From assembly GCA_028289585.1 (NCBI GenBank), contig JANQPI010000026.1:1-64000 (forward strand): a DNA stretch of 64,000 bases, given 5' to 3'. The stretch comes from Candidatus Zixiibacteriota bacterium (GTDB lineage Bacteria > Zixibacteria > MSB-5A5 > GN15 > FEB-12). The translations under genes and the position numbers were made by a program. Positions 38,414-48,011 of the stretch are shown here, piece by piece; position 1 is the stretch's first letter; the number at the start of each line of letters is the position of its first letter. Under the pieces are notes generated by a model that saw only the letters and a program-made list of their open reading frames with translations, was not told the origin of the DNA and ran no database searches.

Positions 38414-39040
38414 ATGCGCATTCGATTGCACCGACCTGTAGCACTCTTCTGCTTGTTCCTCTTTGTCTGTCTCGCTGTTCCTCCCGTTTCCGCAGCTGGA
38501 AAGGGTGATTCGAAGCAGGTGGCCAAGCCGGTCGTCGTTGAACCCAACAAGGCCGTGGTTACTAAGGCTGCCCAGCCGGTCACCGCGAAGCAGGCTCAGA
38601 ACCTTCAGGCAGATTCCGCACTCACACCGACTGCCCCGGTTGCAACGGCGGCCCGAACTGGTGAAATGATCTCCTGGTCGGTTATCGCCTCGGGTGGTGG
38701 TACATCGGTCTCGACCAACTTCATCCTCTCATCCACGATCGGTCAAACTGCGGCAGGCTTCTCCTCGAGCACCTCGTTCCAGCTGAACGCGGGCTTCCAG
38801 CAGAATTTTACGGCGGGCGGCGGCTGCTGTGTTGGAACAACGGGTGATGTCAACTGTGATGGCTCGGTTGGACTGCCCGATCTGTCGACGCTGATTGACC
38901 ATCTGTTCATCACGTTTACACCGCTTTGTTGTGAGGGCGAGGGAGATGTAAACGCCGATGGTTCGGTTGGCTTGCCCGATCTGTCGAACTTGATCGACAA
39001 CCTGTTTATTACGTTTACGCCGCTTCCGAACTGTTTCTAG
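38414..39040 (+). CDS. Secreted protein with C-terminal dockerin-like repeats
   Basis: Signal peptide MRIRLHRPVALFCLFLFVCLAVPPVSA; C-terminal duplicated CCVGTTGDVNCDGSVGLPDLSTLIDHLFITFTPLCCEGEGDVNADGSVGLPDLSNLIDNLFITFTPLPNC. Confidence 0.75.
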   Translation: MRIRLHRPVALFCLFLFVCLAVPPVSAAGKGDSKQVAKPVVVEPNKAVVTKAAQPVTAKQAQNLQADSALTPTAPVATAARTGEMISWSVIASGGGTSVSTNFILSSTIGQTAAGFSSSTSFQLNAGFQQNFTAGGGCCVGTTGDVNCDGSVGLPDLSTLIDHLFITFTPLCCEGEGDVNADGSVGLPDLSNLIDNLFITFTPLPNCF

Positions 39041-39161
39041 CTGACCTGGTTTGATCGGTGGATGGATGACCGTTATCCGATCCCCGTACAGCTTTGGTGA
39101 CAATTTCGGCATTACACTTGCCCGCTAACGGGTTGTGGATGCGATAGAACCTACAGTTGTT

Positions 39162-40487
39162 ATGCGTAGCACCTCGACCAACCACTGGTGGCAGCGCATC
39201 GTCGCGCCATGTCTAACGACGCTTGTCATTGCCGCGATCGCGGTGGTGTCACCAGTGCAGGCGGCGCCCCAACCTGGTCTCACGTATCAGGGACGGATCC
39301 TCGATTCTCTGGGGGTGCCGATTACCGATGGACCGTATCTGGTTCGCTTCTCTCTCTACTCAACGTCTGTTGGTAGCACTGATTTATGGAGTTCTGGTTT
39401 CTTGGAACTGACGGTCGTTGACGGATTACTCGTGCACCAGTTGGGAGACTCTGTCTCCCTCGATCCTGCCATATGGTCGACAACAGACAGCCTTTGGTTG
39501 GGCGTTAAAATCGGGACCGATCCCGAACTGACGCCACGCCAGAAGCTGACGTCACCGCCGTATAGTGCCCTGGCCGGTCGGGCCGACAGTGCGGGCTTTG
39601 CGCTTCGTGCCGATTCCGCACGTTGGGTCGACAGCTCGGCCTTTGCCGCGCGGGCCGATTCCGCTTCGACCGCCGATCTGCTCGATGGCAAGGAATCGGC
39701 CTTCTACCTGCAGTGGTCAAATCTGATTGGGATTCCGGCTGACTTCGCCGACGGCGTCGATAATGACAGTCGTAATGCTGATTCACTCGACGGACAATCA
39801 CCGGACTTCTACCGGGACTGGCAGAACTTGATCGGAGTCCCCTCCGACTTTGCCGACGGCGTCGACGATACCGGAGCCGGCGATATCACGTCGGTTCTCG
39901 TTGGTCCCGGACTCGCCGGGGGAGCGCTTGCTGGCGACGCCACGATCTCTGTTGCGGAACTTGGCATTACTAACACCGAACTGGCCGACAACGCCGTGGC
40001 GAATCGTAATCTGCAAGGAAACTCAGTAACCGCCGTCAAGATGTTCGACGAACCAGGCGTTGCGCAGTCACTTTCCGGAGTGAACTATAGCTCGCCTCCG
40101 GGACCGGTGAACATCCCCGATGGAGCGGGTCCCGTTGCGCTTGATTCGCTCACCTTGAACCTGCCCGGCAACGGCTTCGTGGAATTGACGTTTTCAGTCA
40201 CTCTTCGCGTTACGGCTTCATCGAATGTCTACGTGATTCTCTTTCCGTCGCCTGACGGCAGTAATGCGTTCGGCAGTGGGGGAGCAAACAGCCTGACAGT
40301 TACGGATTCACGCCCCTCGACATACTTCCAGACGTTCCACTATTCGCTCCTCGTTGCAGCCGGTATCGGTGCCCAAACGTACTATGTGGTTGGTAACAAC
40401 ATCGGGTCCGATCTGGTCCAGGTTCAGAACATGGCCTTTATCGCCCGTTTCTATCCGACCGCCTACGGAACCGTGACTAACCCCTGA
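39162..40487 (+). CDS. Secreted hypothetical protein with internal repeats (fibre/collagen-like architecture)
   Basis: Signal segment; ADSAGFALRADSARWVDSSAFAARADSASTADLLDG; tandem 35-aa unit LDGKESAFYLQWSNLIGIPADFADGVDN / LDGQSPDFYRDWQNLIGVPSDFADGVDD. Confidence 0.65.
   Translation: MRSTSTNHWWQRIVAPCLTTLVIAAIAVVSPVQAAPQPGLTYQGRILDSLGVPITDGPYLVRFSLYSTSVGSTDLWSSGFLELTVVDGLLVHQLGDSVSLDPAIWSTTDSLWLGVKIGTDPELTPRQKLTSPPYSALAGRADSAGFALRADSARWVDSSAFAARADSASTADLLDGKESAFYLQWSNLIGIPADFADGVDNDSRNADSLDGQSPDFYRDWQNLIGVPSDFADGVDDTGAGDITSVLVGPGLAGGALAGDATISVAELGITNTELADNAVANRNLQGNSVTAVKMFDEPGVAQSLSGVNYSSPPGPVNIPDGAGPVALDSLTLNLPGNGFVELTFSVTLRVTASSNVYVILFPSPDGSNAFGSGGANSLTVTDSRPSTYFQTFHYSLLVAAGIGAQTYYVVGNNIGSDLVQVQNMAFIARFYPTAYGTVTNP
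39681..39890 (+). repeat. Two tandem copies of a 105-bp (35-codon) repeat within the CDS
   Basis: CTCGATGGC at 39681 and CTCGACGGA at 39786 begin units encoding LDGKESAFYLQWSNLIGIPADFADGVDN and LDGQSPDFYRDWQNLIGVPSDFADGVDD. Confidence 0.75.
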
Positions 40488-40498
40488 ACAGCCTTGAT

Positions 40499-41008
40499 CT
40501 AGACCGGTTGGCGGACGACGGAGATGTCGTCGATCCAGACAGTCCCCGAGCCTGTAATGATCAGATTTAACGTCACGCGATCCGGTCGTTCGCCCGAGCG
40601 AAGGTAAAACGGTGTCGTCTCCCTGGTCCATTCGGTCGTGCCGGTGATCGGTGTGGCAACGTCACGGCTGAAGAATTCGCCTTTCCCGTCAAAATAGCAC
40701 CACATCTCAAGAAACGCTGAACCTTCGAGTTCATCTGATCGAATGAACGCCTGATAGGAGAGCCGACAATCTTCGGCGTCAATTTCGTCGAGACAGGCGA
40801 CCTGTACGATGACTGGAACGGCGGTTTGGACGATCAAGGAACCGGCGCCGTCTGAGGATTCCGTTGAATCAAATCCTGCCAGGTGGGACGAGATGATTTC
40901 ACTTGGAGAATCGAGTGGCAGATGGACCAATGTCGTCGGCGTCGACGGGGCTCCCGACGAACACGCGATCATCAGTGACAGACTACCTGTGATGGCTACC
41001 CAACGCAT
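40499..41008 (-). CDS. Predicted lipoprotein, beta-sandwich carbohydrate-binding-like
   Basis: MRWVAITGSLSLMIACSSGAPS (lipobox LMIAC); WTRETTPFYLRSGERPDRVTLNLIITGSGTVWIDDISV. ORF track start 41308 too long. Confidence 0.65.
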   Translation of the reverse strand: MRWVAITGSLSLMIACSSGAPSTPTTLVHLPLDSPSEIISSHLAGFDSTESSDGAGSLIVQTAVPVIVQVACLDEIDAEDCRLSYQAFIRSDELEGSAFLEMWCYFDGKGEFFSRDVATPITGTTEWTRETTPFYLRSGERPDRVTLNLIITGSGTVWIDDISVVRQPV

Positions 41009-41159
41009 AACGTGACCTCCGAACGAATGATGCACGCTGCATGGGACCGATGTCGGCCAATCCGCGGTGAGCCTTATTCCCCACCGGTCCAGAAACACAG
41101 TCAGGCATCGCGCCGAGGCAAATCTGCGCAGTTTTGCTACACAAGAGCCGCCGCCTTGC

Positions 41160-42236
41160 CTAAGGTCGGCTTGGAACTCCATGATCACCGTGGATCGCCC
41201 CCTGTATCGGTGGCGTGAAGAACATCCACGGGAACGGTCGTGCCGGTTCCGAAACTGCGTTGAGTTTCGCTTCCATTTCGATCGGCAAGGAGAACGACAA
41301 CGCGCCAAGGTTGTCTTCCAACTGGCTTAACTTTCTTGCACCAATAATCGTCGACGTGATCCCCGGACGATTGGTTACCCAATTGAGGGCAACCTGGGCC
41401 GGGGAGTGGCCGAGCTCTTTGGCGACCGCAAGGACGACGTCGGTGATATCAAAGTTGCGATCGATCAGTTTGTGGAACACGGGATTGGGAGATTCCTCGG
41501 TTACTTTGAGTCGACTGTCCTCCGGTTTCTCGGTGCGCGAGTACTTGCCGGTGAGCAGGCCCGATGCCAGTGGTGACCACGGCGTAATGCCCATGCCAAG
41601 TTCGAGGGCGGCGGGAACGTGTTCGAGCTCGATATTCCGCTCGACCAGCGAATACTCGAGCTGAAGGGCGGCAACTTTGGCCCAGCCGTGCCATTCGGCC
41701 AGCGTTTGAGCTCGGGACAGGTACCAGGCCGGTGTATCTGACAGACCAATGTAGCGAATCTTACCCGCTGTGACGAGCCGATCGAGCGTCTGCATGACTT
41801 CCTCGACGGGTGTTACCAGATCCCAGCAGTGGAGCCAGTAGAGGTCGATGTAGTCGGTCTGCAGCCGCCGCAGTGACCCCTCGACCGCATCCATGATATG
41901 TTTGCGGCCATTGCCGCCGCTGTTTGGGTCGGCCGGGTTGTGGCTAAACGTGAATTTGGTCGCGACAACGACCTCATGACGTTTCCCGCGTTCGGCGAGG
42001 TACCGCCCGATCATCTCTTCCGATGTCCCACCAGTGTAGCGATCGGCGGTGTCGAAGAAGTTGCCGCCGGCATCGAGATAGTGATCCATGATGTCGCGAT
42101 TTGTCTGCTCATCGGCCCCCCAGCCCCACTCGGTGCCAAAGGTCATCGTTCCCAGGCAGAGCGGGGAGACACGAAGGCCGGAACGGCCGAGCAAGCGGTA
42201 ACTGGTCAGGCCGGGATAGGTGCTGTGATCGGGCAT
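41160..42236 (-). CDS. Aldo/keto reductase
   Basis: LGRSGLRVSPLCLGTMTFGTEWGWGADEQTNRDIMDHYLDAGGNFFDTADRYTGGTSEEMIG. Confidence 0.93.
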   Translation of the reverse strand: MPDHSTYPGLTSYRLLGRSGLRVSPLCLGTMTFGTEWGWGADEQTNRDIMDHYLDAGGNFFDTADRYTGGTSEEMIGRYLAERGKRHEVVVATKFTFSHNPADPNSGGNGRKHIMDAVEGSLRRLQTDYIDLYWLHCWDLVTPVEEVMQTLDRLVTAGKIRYIGLSDTPAWYLSRAQTLAEWHGWAKVAALQLEYSLVERNIELEHVPAALELGMGITPWSPLASGLLTGKYSRTEKPEDSRLKVTEESPNPVFHKLIDRNFDITDVVLAVAKELGHSPAQVALNWVTNRPGITSTIIGARKLSQLEDNLGALSFSLPIEMEAKLNAVSEPARPFPWMFFTPPIQGAIHGDHGVPSRP

Positions 42237-42381
42237 GGGCTTCTCCGAGAGTTTGGTTCACTTAACCACAAGCAAGCTCGTCCGAGTCGCGCGCACTGTC
42301 AAGCCGGTGCAGGGGGAAGATACTGGTTGTAGCGCGAAAAACGCTTGAATCGCTGAATCATTTCGGTCATCTCCGTATCTA

Positions 42382-42987
42382 ATGACTGAGACGACACTCA
42401 TTGCCCGAGCCCAGGCCGGGGACTTTGATGCATTTCTCGAACTGGTGCGCGAGCATCAGCAATCGATCTACGCCCTGGCTAAGCGGCTTACGGGGAGTGC
42501 TGAGGATGCTGAGGACGTGTTACAGGAAACACTACTGAAAGCGATCGACAAGATCGATACCTTCCGAGCGGAGTCGACGTTCGGGACGTGGCTTCACGCC
42601 ATCGCTCTGAACGAGGCGAGACGCATCTATAGTTCGCAACAACGGACCGATCCCAAACCGATCGAAGAGTATCTTCCACCGCGCTTAAGCAGTGGTGCCC
42701 CACCTAACAGTGGTGTCGCCCTGTTTGATTGGGGGGATCCAGCGGCATATGTCGAACGGGTGGAGTTGGCGGACATAATCGATGCGGCGCTCATCGAACT
42801 CGCTCCTCCATATCGGGAGGCGTTTGTGCTTCGTTATCTTGAGGAACTACCAGTAAAGGAAGTCGCCGCATTGATTGGAGAGTCCGAGGCTGCGACGAAA
42901 TCGCGCATACTCCGTGCCCGGTTGGCGATGCGCGATCATATTGCCACCAAACTGGAAGTCAGCTATGGCAAACGACAAGTGTCCTGA
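42382..42987 (+). CDS. ECF-type RNA polymerase sigma factor
   Basis: GSAEDAEDVLQETLLKAIDKIDTFRAESTFGTWLHAIALNEARR; region 4 LPVKEVAALIGESEAATKSRILRARLAMRD. Confidence 0.93.
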   Translation: MTETTLIARAQAGDFDAFLELVREHQQSIYALAKRLTGSAEDAEDVLQETLLKAIDKIDTFRAESTFGTWLHAIALNEARRIYSSQQRTDPKPIEEYLPPRLSSGAPPNSGVALFDWGDPAAYVERVELADIIDAALIELAPPYREAFVLRYLEELPVKEVAALIGESEAATKSRILRARLAMRDHIATKLEVSYGKRQVS

Positions 42988-43225
42988 ATATCTCGAGCAG
43001 CTCAATGAGTACCTCGACGGCGAACTCGATACCGGCCTGTGTGCCGAAATCGACGCCTTTGTCGGCGAATGTACCAATTGCCGTGTCATGGTCGACTCGC
43101 TGCGGCAAACCGTCCGTCTTTGTCGCGATGGAACCGAGATTTCGCTCCCTGCCAGCGTGACCAATCGTCTCACCGAGCTGCTGCGGCGTCGCTGGGAGGC
43201 AAAGTTCGGGTCCCCCCCCCAATAA
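42965..43225 (+). CDS. Zinc-finger anti-sigma factor (short, no TM)
   Basis: MANDKCPEYLEQLNEYLDGELDTGLCAEIDAFVGECTNCRVMVDSLR; overlaps sigma 3' end. Confidence 0.82.
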   Translation: MANDKCPEYLEQLNEYLDGELDTGLCAEIDAFVGECTNCRVMVDSLRQTVRLCRDGTEISLPASVTNRLTELLRRRWEAKFGSPPQ

Positions 43226-43246
43226 GCCGCTCCAACTGCCTGATAC

Positions 43247-43277
43247 GCGCCGTTCGTTACCGAAAGGCGCTTTTTTT
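43247..43277 (+). terminator. Rho-independent terminator candidate
   Basis: GCGCC-N14-GGCGC followed by TTTTTTT. Confidence 0.65.
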
Positions 43278-43344
43278 GCATCGTTTTCGGTCGCTCCTGA
43301 TCTAACCCGAAACGAGCAACCGGCCATTGTGCCTGTAGAGGAAT

Positions 43345-45678
43345 ATGAAAACAGCACTCGTCAACTTCGCCATCAATCGACCGCGGTGGGTCATCGGTAT
43401 CGCGGTCGTCATCACGCTCTTCTTTGCCGCGCAGTTCCCGCGCATACAAATCGATACCGACCCGCAAAACATGCTGCGGACCGACGAACCCGTTCGACTC
43501 TGGCACCAAGAGACGAAGGAGATCTTCGAGCTCGCTGATTTCCTGGCGGTCGGTGTCGTTGCCGAGGAGGGAGCGTTTACGCCCCCACACCTCAACGCCG
43601 TCTATCGCATCACGGCAGAGATTGCAACTCTCGACGGCGTCATTGTTGAGGATATCCTCGCGCCCTCGACCGTCGACGATATTCGTCAAGGGGATGCTGG
43701 CGAGTTGATTATCGAGCCGTTGATGGGCGACACGATTGCAACGCAGGCTGAAGCCGACTATCTGCTTTCTCGAATCGTGTCCAATCCGATTCTCCGGGGC
43801 AAGCTGGCGTCGGACGACGGTGCTGCCATCGCGCTCTTCATTCCGATCGAATCGAAGGACATCAGTTTCCGATTGGCGGGCGAAATTCAGGAGATCACCG
43901 ATCGCCTGGGTGGTGATGCTGAGTATCATATTGCCGGATTGCCCGTCGCCGAAGACTCGTTTGGTGCCGAGATGTTTACACAGATGGCGCTCTCCGCGCC
44001 TCTTGCGTTCGTCATCATCTTTCTCCTGATGGTACTCTTTTTCCGCAAGGCGGTTGTTGTTCTGGCGCCGATGATCGTGGCGATGATGGCGGTGATCTGG
44101 GCGATGGGACTGTTGATCCTGACCGGCAACACGGTCCACATTATGTCGTCAATGATTCCCGTGTTTCTTATCCCGATCGCGGTGTTGAACTCGATTCATA
44201 TTCTCTCAGAGTTCCACGACCGGTTTGCTCAACATGACGACAAGTCGACAACGATGCGGCATGCAATCACGGAGCTCTTTTTCCCGCTACTGTTCACATC
44301 GCTGACAACAATCGCCGGGTTTGTCTCGCTGGCGACAACACCAATTCCACCGGTCCAGGTATTTGGCATCTTCGTCGCTGTTGGCGTTCTCTCCGCCTGG
44401 CTGTTGTCACTGACGGTTAACCCTGCGGTTGCGATGCTGATCCGACCCGAGTCATTGCGCTCATTTGGACGATCCGACGATTCCCATGGTCCGCTGGCAA
44501 GGGTCTTACACGGCTTCCGCGATACGGCCTGGCGGCACTATCGGTTGCTTATCGGAGCAGCGGTTGTAGTCGTCGCGATTGCTGGGTACGGATTGACGCT
44601 CCTGGTGATCAATGATAATCCGGTTAAATGGTTCAAGGCTGATCACCCGATTCGCATCGCCGACCAGACGATGAATGCTCACTTGGCCGGGACGTACATG
44701 AACTTCCTGGTTTTTGAAGGTGACGATATCGATCGGATGAAAGACCCCGACGTGTTGCGCTACATGGAGGCGATGCAACGGGAGTTAGAAAACGAGCCGA
44801 TTGTCGGAGGAACAACCGGGCTCACTGACATCGTGACCAAGATTCGCTTCGAACTCTTTGGTGCCGACTCTGCCGAAATGCGCCTGCCTGATAATCTGAA
44901 TGAGGTGGGGCAGATGCTCTTTCTGTTCGAAATGTCCGGTGGTTCCGCCGACGACCTCTACAAGTTTGCCACATCAGACTACGACATGGCGAATCTCTGG
45001 GTACAAATGACTGCTGGTGACAATCAGGCGGTCTCCGATGTTGTCGCTCGGGGGAACGCGTTCCTGGCCAACAATCCGCCGCCACCGGGGGTAACCGCTC
45101 GTTGGGCGGGGCTGCCGTACATCAATATCGAATGGCAGGAACAGATGGTCGCGGGGATGCGATCGGCGTTTCTCGGGTCGTTCCTGGTTGTTCTGATCAT
45201 GATGATCATTCTCTTTCGGTCGATCATTTGGGGGCTTATTTCCATGCTGCCATTGACCATTACCGTCATGTCGATCTATGCGTTTATCGGATATATTGGC
45301 AAACCGTACGACATGCCGGTAGCAGTACTGTCAGCACTAACGCTTGGACTGTCGATTGACTTTGCGATTCACTTCATTGGCCGACTCCGCATTATCCACC
45401 GTCGAACGGGATCGTTCCGTGAGTCGTACAACGAAATCTTCGAGTCGGCCGGACGAGCGATTCTGCGCAATGTGTTGGTCATCGCAATCGGTTTTGTGCC
45501 CATGCTCTTTTCGAGCCTGGTTCCCTATATCACCGTCGGTGTGTTCTTCCTCTCAATAATGCTGGTATCCGGCTTGGTCACCATGCTCTTGTTGCCCGCT
45601 TTGGTCCGGGCGATGCACAAACGGTTGTTGCCCGACCGCGCGACAGTCGATCGACCGCAGCCGGCGAACGTGTCCTGA
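43345..45678 (+). CDS. RND-superfamily (MMPL-like) exporter
   Basis: 777 aa, two 5-TM sterol-sensing-like blocks (PVFLIPIAVLNSIHILSEFHDRF; LSALTLGLSIDFAIHFIGRLR). Confidence 0.9.
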   Translation: MKTALVNFAINRPRWVIGIAVVITLFFAAQFPRIQIDTDPQNMLRTDEPVRLWHQETKEIFELADFLAVGVVAEEGAFTPPHLNAVYRITAEIATLDGVIVEDILAPSTVDDIRQGDAGELIIEPLMGDTIATQAEADYLLSRIVSNPILRGKLASDDGAAIALFIPIESKDISFRLAGEIQEITDRLGGDAEYHIAGLPVAEDSFGAEMFTQMALSAPLAFVIIFLLMVLFFRKAVVVLAPMIVAMMAVIWAMGLLILTGNTVHIMSSMIPVFLIPIAVLNSIHILSEFHDRFAQHDDKSTTMRHAITELFFPLLFTSLTTIAGFVSLATTPIPPVQVFGIFVAVGVLSAWLLSLTVNPAVAMLIRPESLRSFGRSDDSHGPLARVLHGFRDTAWRHYRLLIGAAVVVVAIAGYGLTLLVINDNPVKWFKADHPIRIADQTMNAHLAGTYMNFLVFEGDDIDRMKDPDVLRYMEAMQRELENEPIVGGTTGLTDIVTKIRFELFGADSAEMRLPDNLNEVGQMLFLFEMSGGSADDLYKFATSDYDMANLWVQMTAGDNQAVSDVVARGNAFLANNPPPPGVTARWAGLPYINIEWQEQMVAGMRSAFLGSFLVVLIMMIILFRSIIWGLISMLPLTITVMSIYAFIGYIGKPYDMPVAVLSALTLGLSIDFAIHFIGRLRIIHRRTGSFRESYNEIFESAGRAILRNVLVIAIGFVPMLFSSLVPYITVGVFFLSIMLVSGLVTMLLLPALVRAMHKRLLPDRATVDRPQPANVS

Positions 45679-45695
45679 AACGAAGGAGTCTTCTT

Positions 45696-46493
45696 ATGAC
45701 GATACGTATGTTGCTTCTCCCTGTCTTGTTCCTCGTGGTCTTCGCGTCCGTACGAGCTGAACTCGATGCCGATGAGCTTATGAAACAGTCTCATCTCGCT
45801 CTCTACTATGCCGGCGATGACGGCCGCACCGATGTGACAATGACGATCGTCAACAAGCGCGGCAAGGAACGTCTGCGCGAATTCACGATGCTACGCCTCG
45901 ACAACGAAGAGGGTGGCGATCAGAAGTATTACACCTACTTTCGGAAACCGTCGGATGTCAGTCGCCTGACTTTTATGGTTCACAAGTCGGCTGAAGCGAA
46001 TGACAAGCGGTGGATCTATGTCCCGTCTGTTGATCTGGTTCGGCCGATTTCAGCCGACGACAAAGCCTCGAGCTTCGTCAACTCGCACTTCACGTATGAA
46101 GATGTCTCCGGGCGCCACTGGTCGGAGGATAATCACGCGATCGTCGGTGATTCGACCGTCGATGGCGTCCCCGTGGTTGTCGTGGAGTCAACGCCGGTTG
46201 AGGATTTATCCAGCTTCACGACCCGTCGCACCTACATTGACACCAGTACGTACCTGCCCCTGCGGGAACACTATTACGACGGCGACGGAACTCTCATTCG
46301 CGTCTTTACGGCTGAGACGATTGAGACGGTTAGCGACATTCCAACGATCACGGTTCGCAAGATCGAGGACGTCCAGAAAGGTGGCCACACGATCGTGGCG
46401 TTTACGGGTATCGAATACAATCTCGGCATTGGTGATGACATCTTTACGGAGCGGTATCTCAAAGCCCCGCCGCGGGAGTACATCGGTCGATGA
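45696..46493 (+). CDS. Outer membrane lipoprotein-sorting protein (LolA-like fold)
   Basis: Signal peptide; FTMLRLDNEEGGDQKYYTYFRKPSDVSRLTFMVHKS...RWIYVPSVDLVRPISADDKASSFVNSHFTYEDVSGR. Confidence 0.85.
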   Translation: MTIRMLLLPVLFLVVFASVRAELDADELMKQSHLALYYAGDDGRTDVTMTIVNKRGKERLREFTMLRLDNEEGGDQKYYTYFRKPSDVSRLTFMVHKSAEANDKRWIYVPSVDLVRPISADDKASSFVNSHFTYEDVSGRHWSEDNHAIVGDSTVDGVPVVVVESTPVEDLSSFTTRRTYIDTSTYLPLREHYYDGDGTLIRVFTAETIETVSDIPTITVRKIEDVQKGGHTIVAFTGIEYNLGIGDDIFTERYLKAPPREYIGR

Positions 46494-47734
46494 AACAGGG
46501 TGCTCGAGTTCTGCTTTTGGTGATTGTCATGGCCGGATCGATCTCCGCAGATCCGTACATAGACGGTTTCCTTCAAGCGCTCTACGGTGCGAACGTCTCC
46601 AAGGCAAACCCAACCGATAACGACCAGACCGTATCGGAAACTCGGTTCCAGCTTCGTTTCGAGGAGATCGGGAGCCGCGCCGAGATGTTCACTCGCATCG
46701 ATTTCGTGGGTGACAATGCCGACTCCACCGAATTCGATATCGAGATACGCGAGGCGTTTCTTCGCGCGCGACTTGGTTCGTTTGATTTCAAAATCGGTCG
46801 TCAGATTCTCACGTGGGGAACCGGAGACCTGATCTTCATCAACGATCTGTTCGCCAAGGACTACCGGTCGTTCTTCGTCGGTCGCGACGATCAGTATCTC
46901 AAAGCCCCGCAGACTGCAATCCGCGCGGAATGGTATGCCGGTCCGGCCGATCTGACCGTCGTTTGGACACCGTCATTTGAACCGAATCGTCTTCCCAACG
47001 GTCGTACGCTAAGCTACTTCGATCCGTTGTCCGGCACTTTTGTCGGGGATCGCCCTCTGCCGACCAAGGAACCCGGAAACAGCTTCCAGGAGTCCGAACT
47101 CGCGGTTCGTCTTGCCCGGAGAGTGGGACCGTTTGCGGTCGCAGGCTATTTCTACACCGGTTTCTATAAGAACCCGGTTGGACTTGATCCAACCGACCCG
47201 ACCTCACCCTATGTCTACCCTCGATTGCGTGTCTATGGCGCCTCGCTTCGCGGCACCGCGCTCGGTGGAATTGTGTGGGTGGAGGGCGGTTACTATGAGT
47301 CGCGTGATGATCGTACTGGTGACAATCCGTTCATCCAGAATTCGACCGCAGCTGCGCTGGTCGGTTATGAACGGCAGCTGTTTGAGAATCTGACTGTTAA
47401 CCTGCAATGGCAGGGCGAGCAGATTCTTGACTATGAGACCTACTCGCTCCAGCAACAACAAGGGGGCCAGTTCGCGCGAGATGAACTCGCTCATCTGGTT
47501 ACGAGCCGCGTAACCCGGTTGCTCTACGATGAGTTGATCATGCTCTCCGGGTTCGTCTTCTGGTCACCGTCGGATGAGGATATCTATGCGCGGGCGTCGA
47601 TCGCCTATGACTACTCGGACGAGTTGACGGTCGCTGTTGGCGCGAACCTCTTCCATGGTGAACAGCCGGTCACACAGTTCGCACGTTTCGCCCTAAATGA
47701 CAATTTTTGGCTCAAACTGACGTACGGATTTTAA
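46490..47734 (+). CDS. Outer-membrane DUF1302-like beta-barrel protein
   Basis: Signal peptide; DFKIGRQILTWGTGDLIFINDLFAKDYRSFFVGRDDQYLKAPQTAIRAEWY; terminal FWLKLTYGF. Confidence 0.78.
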   Translation: MKQGARVLLLVIVMAGSISADPYIDGFLQALYGANVSKANPTDNDQTVSETRFQLRFEEIGSRAEMFTRIDFVGDNADSTEFDIEIREAFLRARLGSFDFKIGRQILTWGTGDLIFINDLFAKDYRSFFVGRDDQYLKAPQTAIRAEWYAGPADLTVVWTPSFEPNRLPNGRTLSYFDPLSGTFVGDRPLPTKEPGNSFQESELAVRLARRVGPFAVAGYFYTGFYKNPVGLDPTDPTSPYVYPRLRVYGASLRGTALGGIVWVEGGYYESRDDRTGDNPFIQNSTAAALVGYERQLFENLTVNLQWQGEQILDYETYSLQQQQGGQFARDELAHLVTSRVTRLLYDELIMLSGFVFWSPSDEDIYARASIAYDYSDELTVAVGANLFHGEQPVTQFARFALNDNFWLKLTYGF

Positions 47735-47748
47735 AAGGAGGTTCACTG

Positions 47749-47952
47749 GTGACACTCGAAAACGGAGTGCGCGTGCTGGCTGGAACAATGGTGCTGATCT
47801 CGGTAGCCCTTGCCTACTTCCTCTCTCCCTACTGGTTGCTTCTGACCGCTTTCGTTGGCGTAAATCTGGTGCAATCGGCGTTTACCGGCATTTGTCCGGC
47901 CAATGCTATTCTCTCCCGACTGTTCGGACTCAAGCCCACTGGGTCTGCCTAG
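47749..47952 (+). CDS. DUF2892-family small membrane protein
   Basis: GTG start after AAAGGAGG; ENGVRVLAGTMVLISVALAYFLSPYWLLLTAFVGVNLVQSAFTGICPANAILSRLFG. Confidence 0.82.
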   Translation: MTLENGVRVLAGTMVLISVALAYFLSPYWLLLTAFVGVNLVQSAFTGICPANAILSRLFGLKPTGSA

Positions 47953-48011
47953 ACAATACGACGCGGGCAAAGTGCTTGAATTAGCCGCCCTCGACATGCT
48001 AATTCACTGCT

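Noticed and set aside
42847-44139. 430-aa minus-strand ORF opposite the sigma/anti-sigma/RND genes
   Set aside because: Low-complexity Arg/Asp-rich translation antisense to well-supported conserved genes; a GC-skew artefact.
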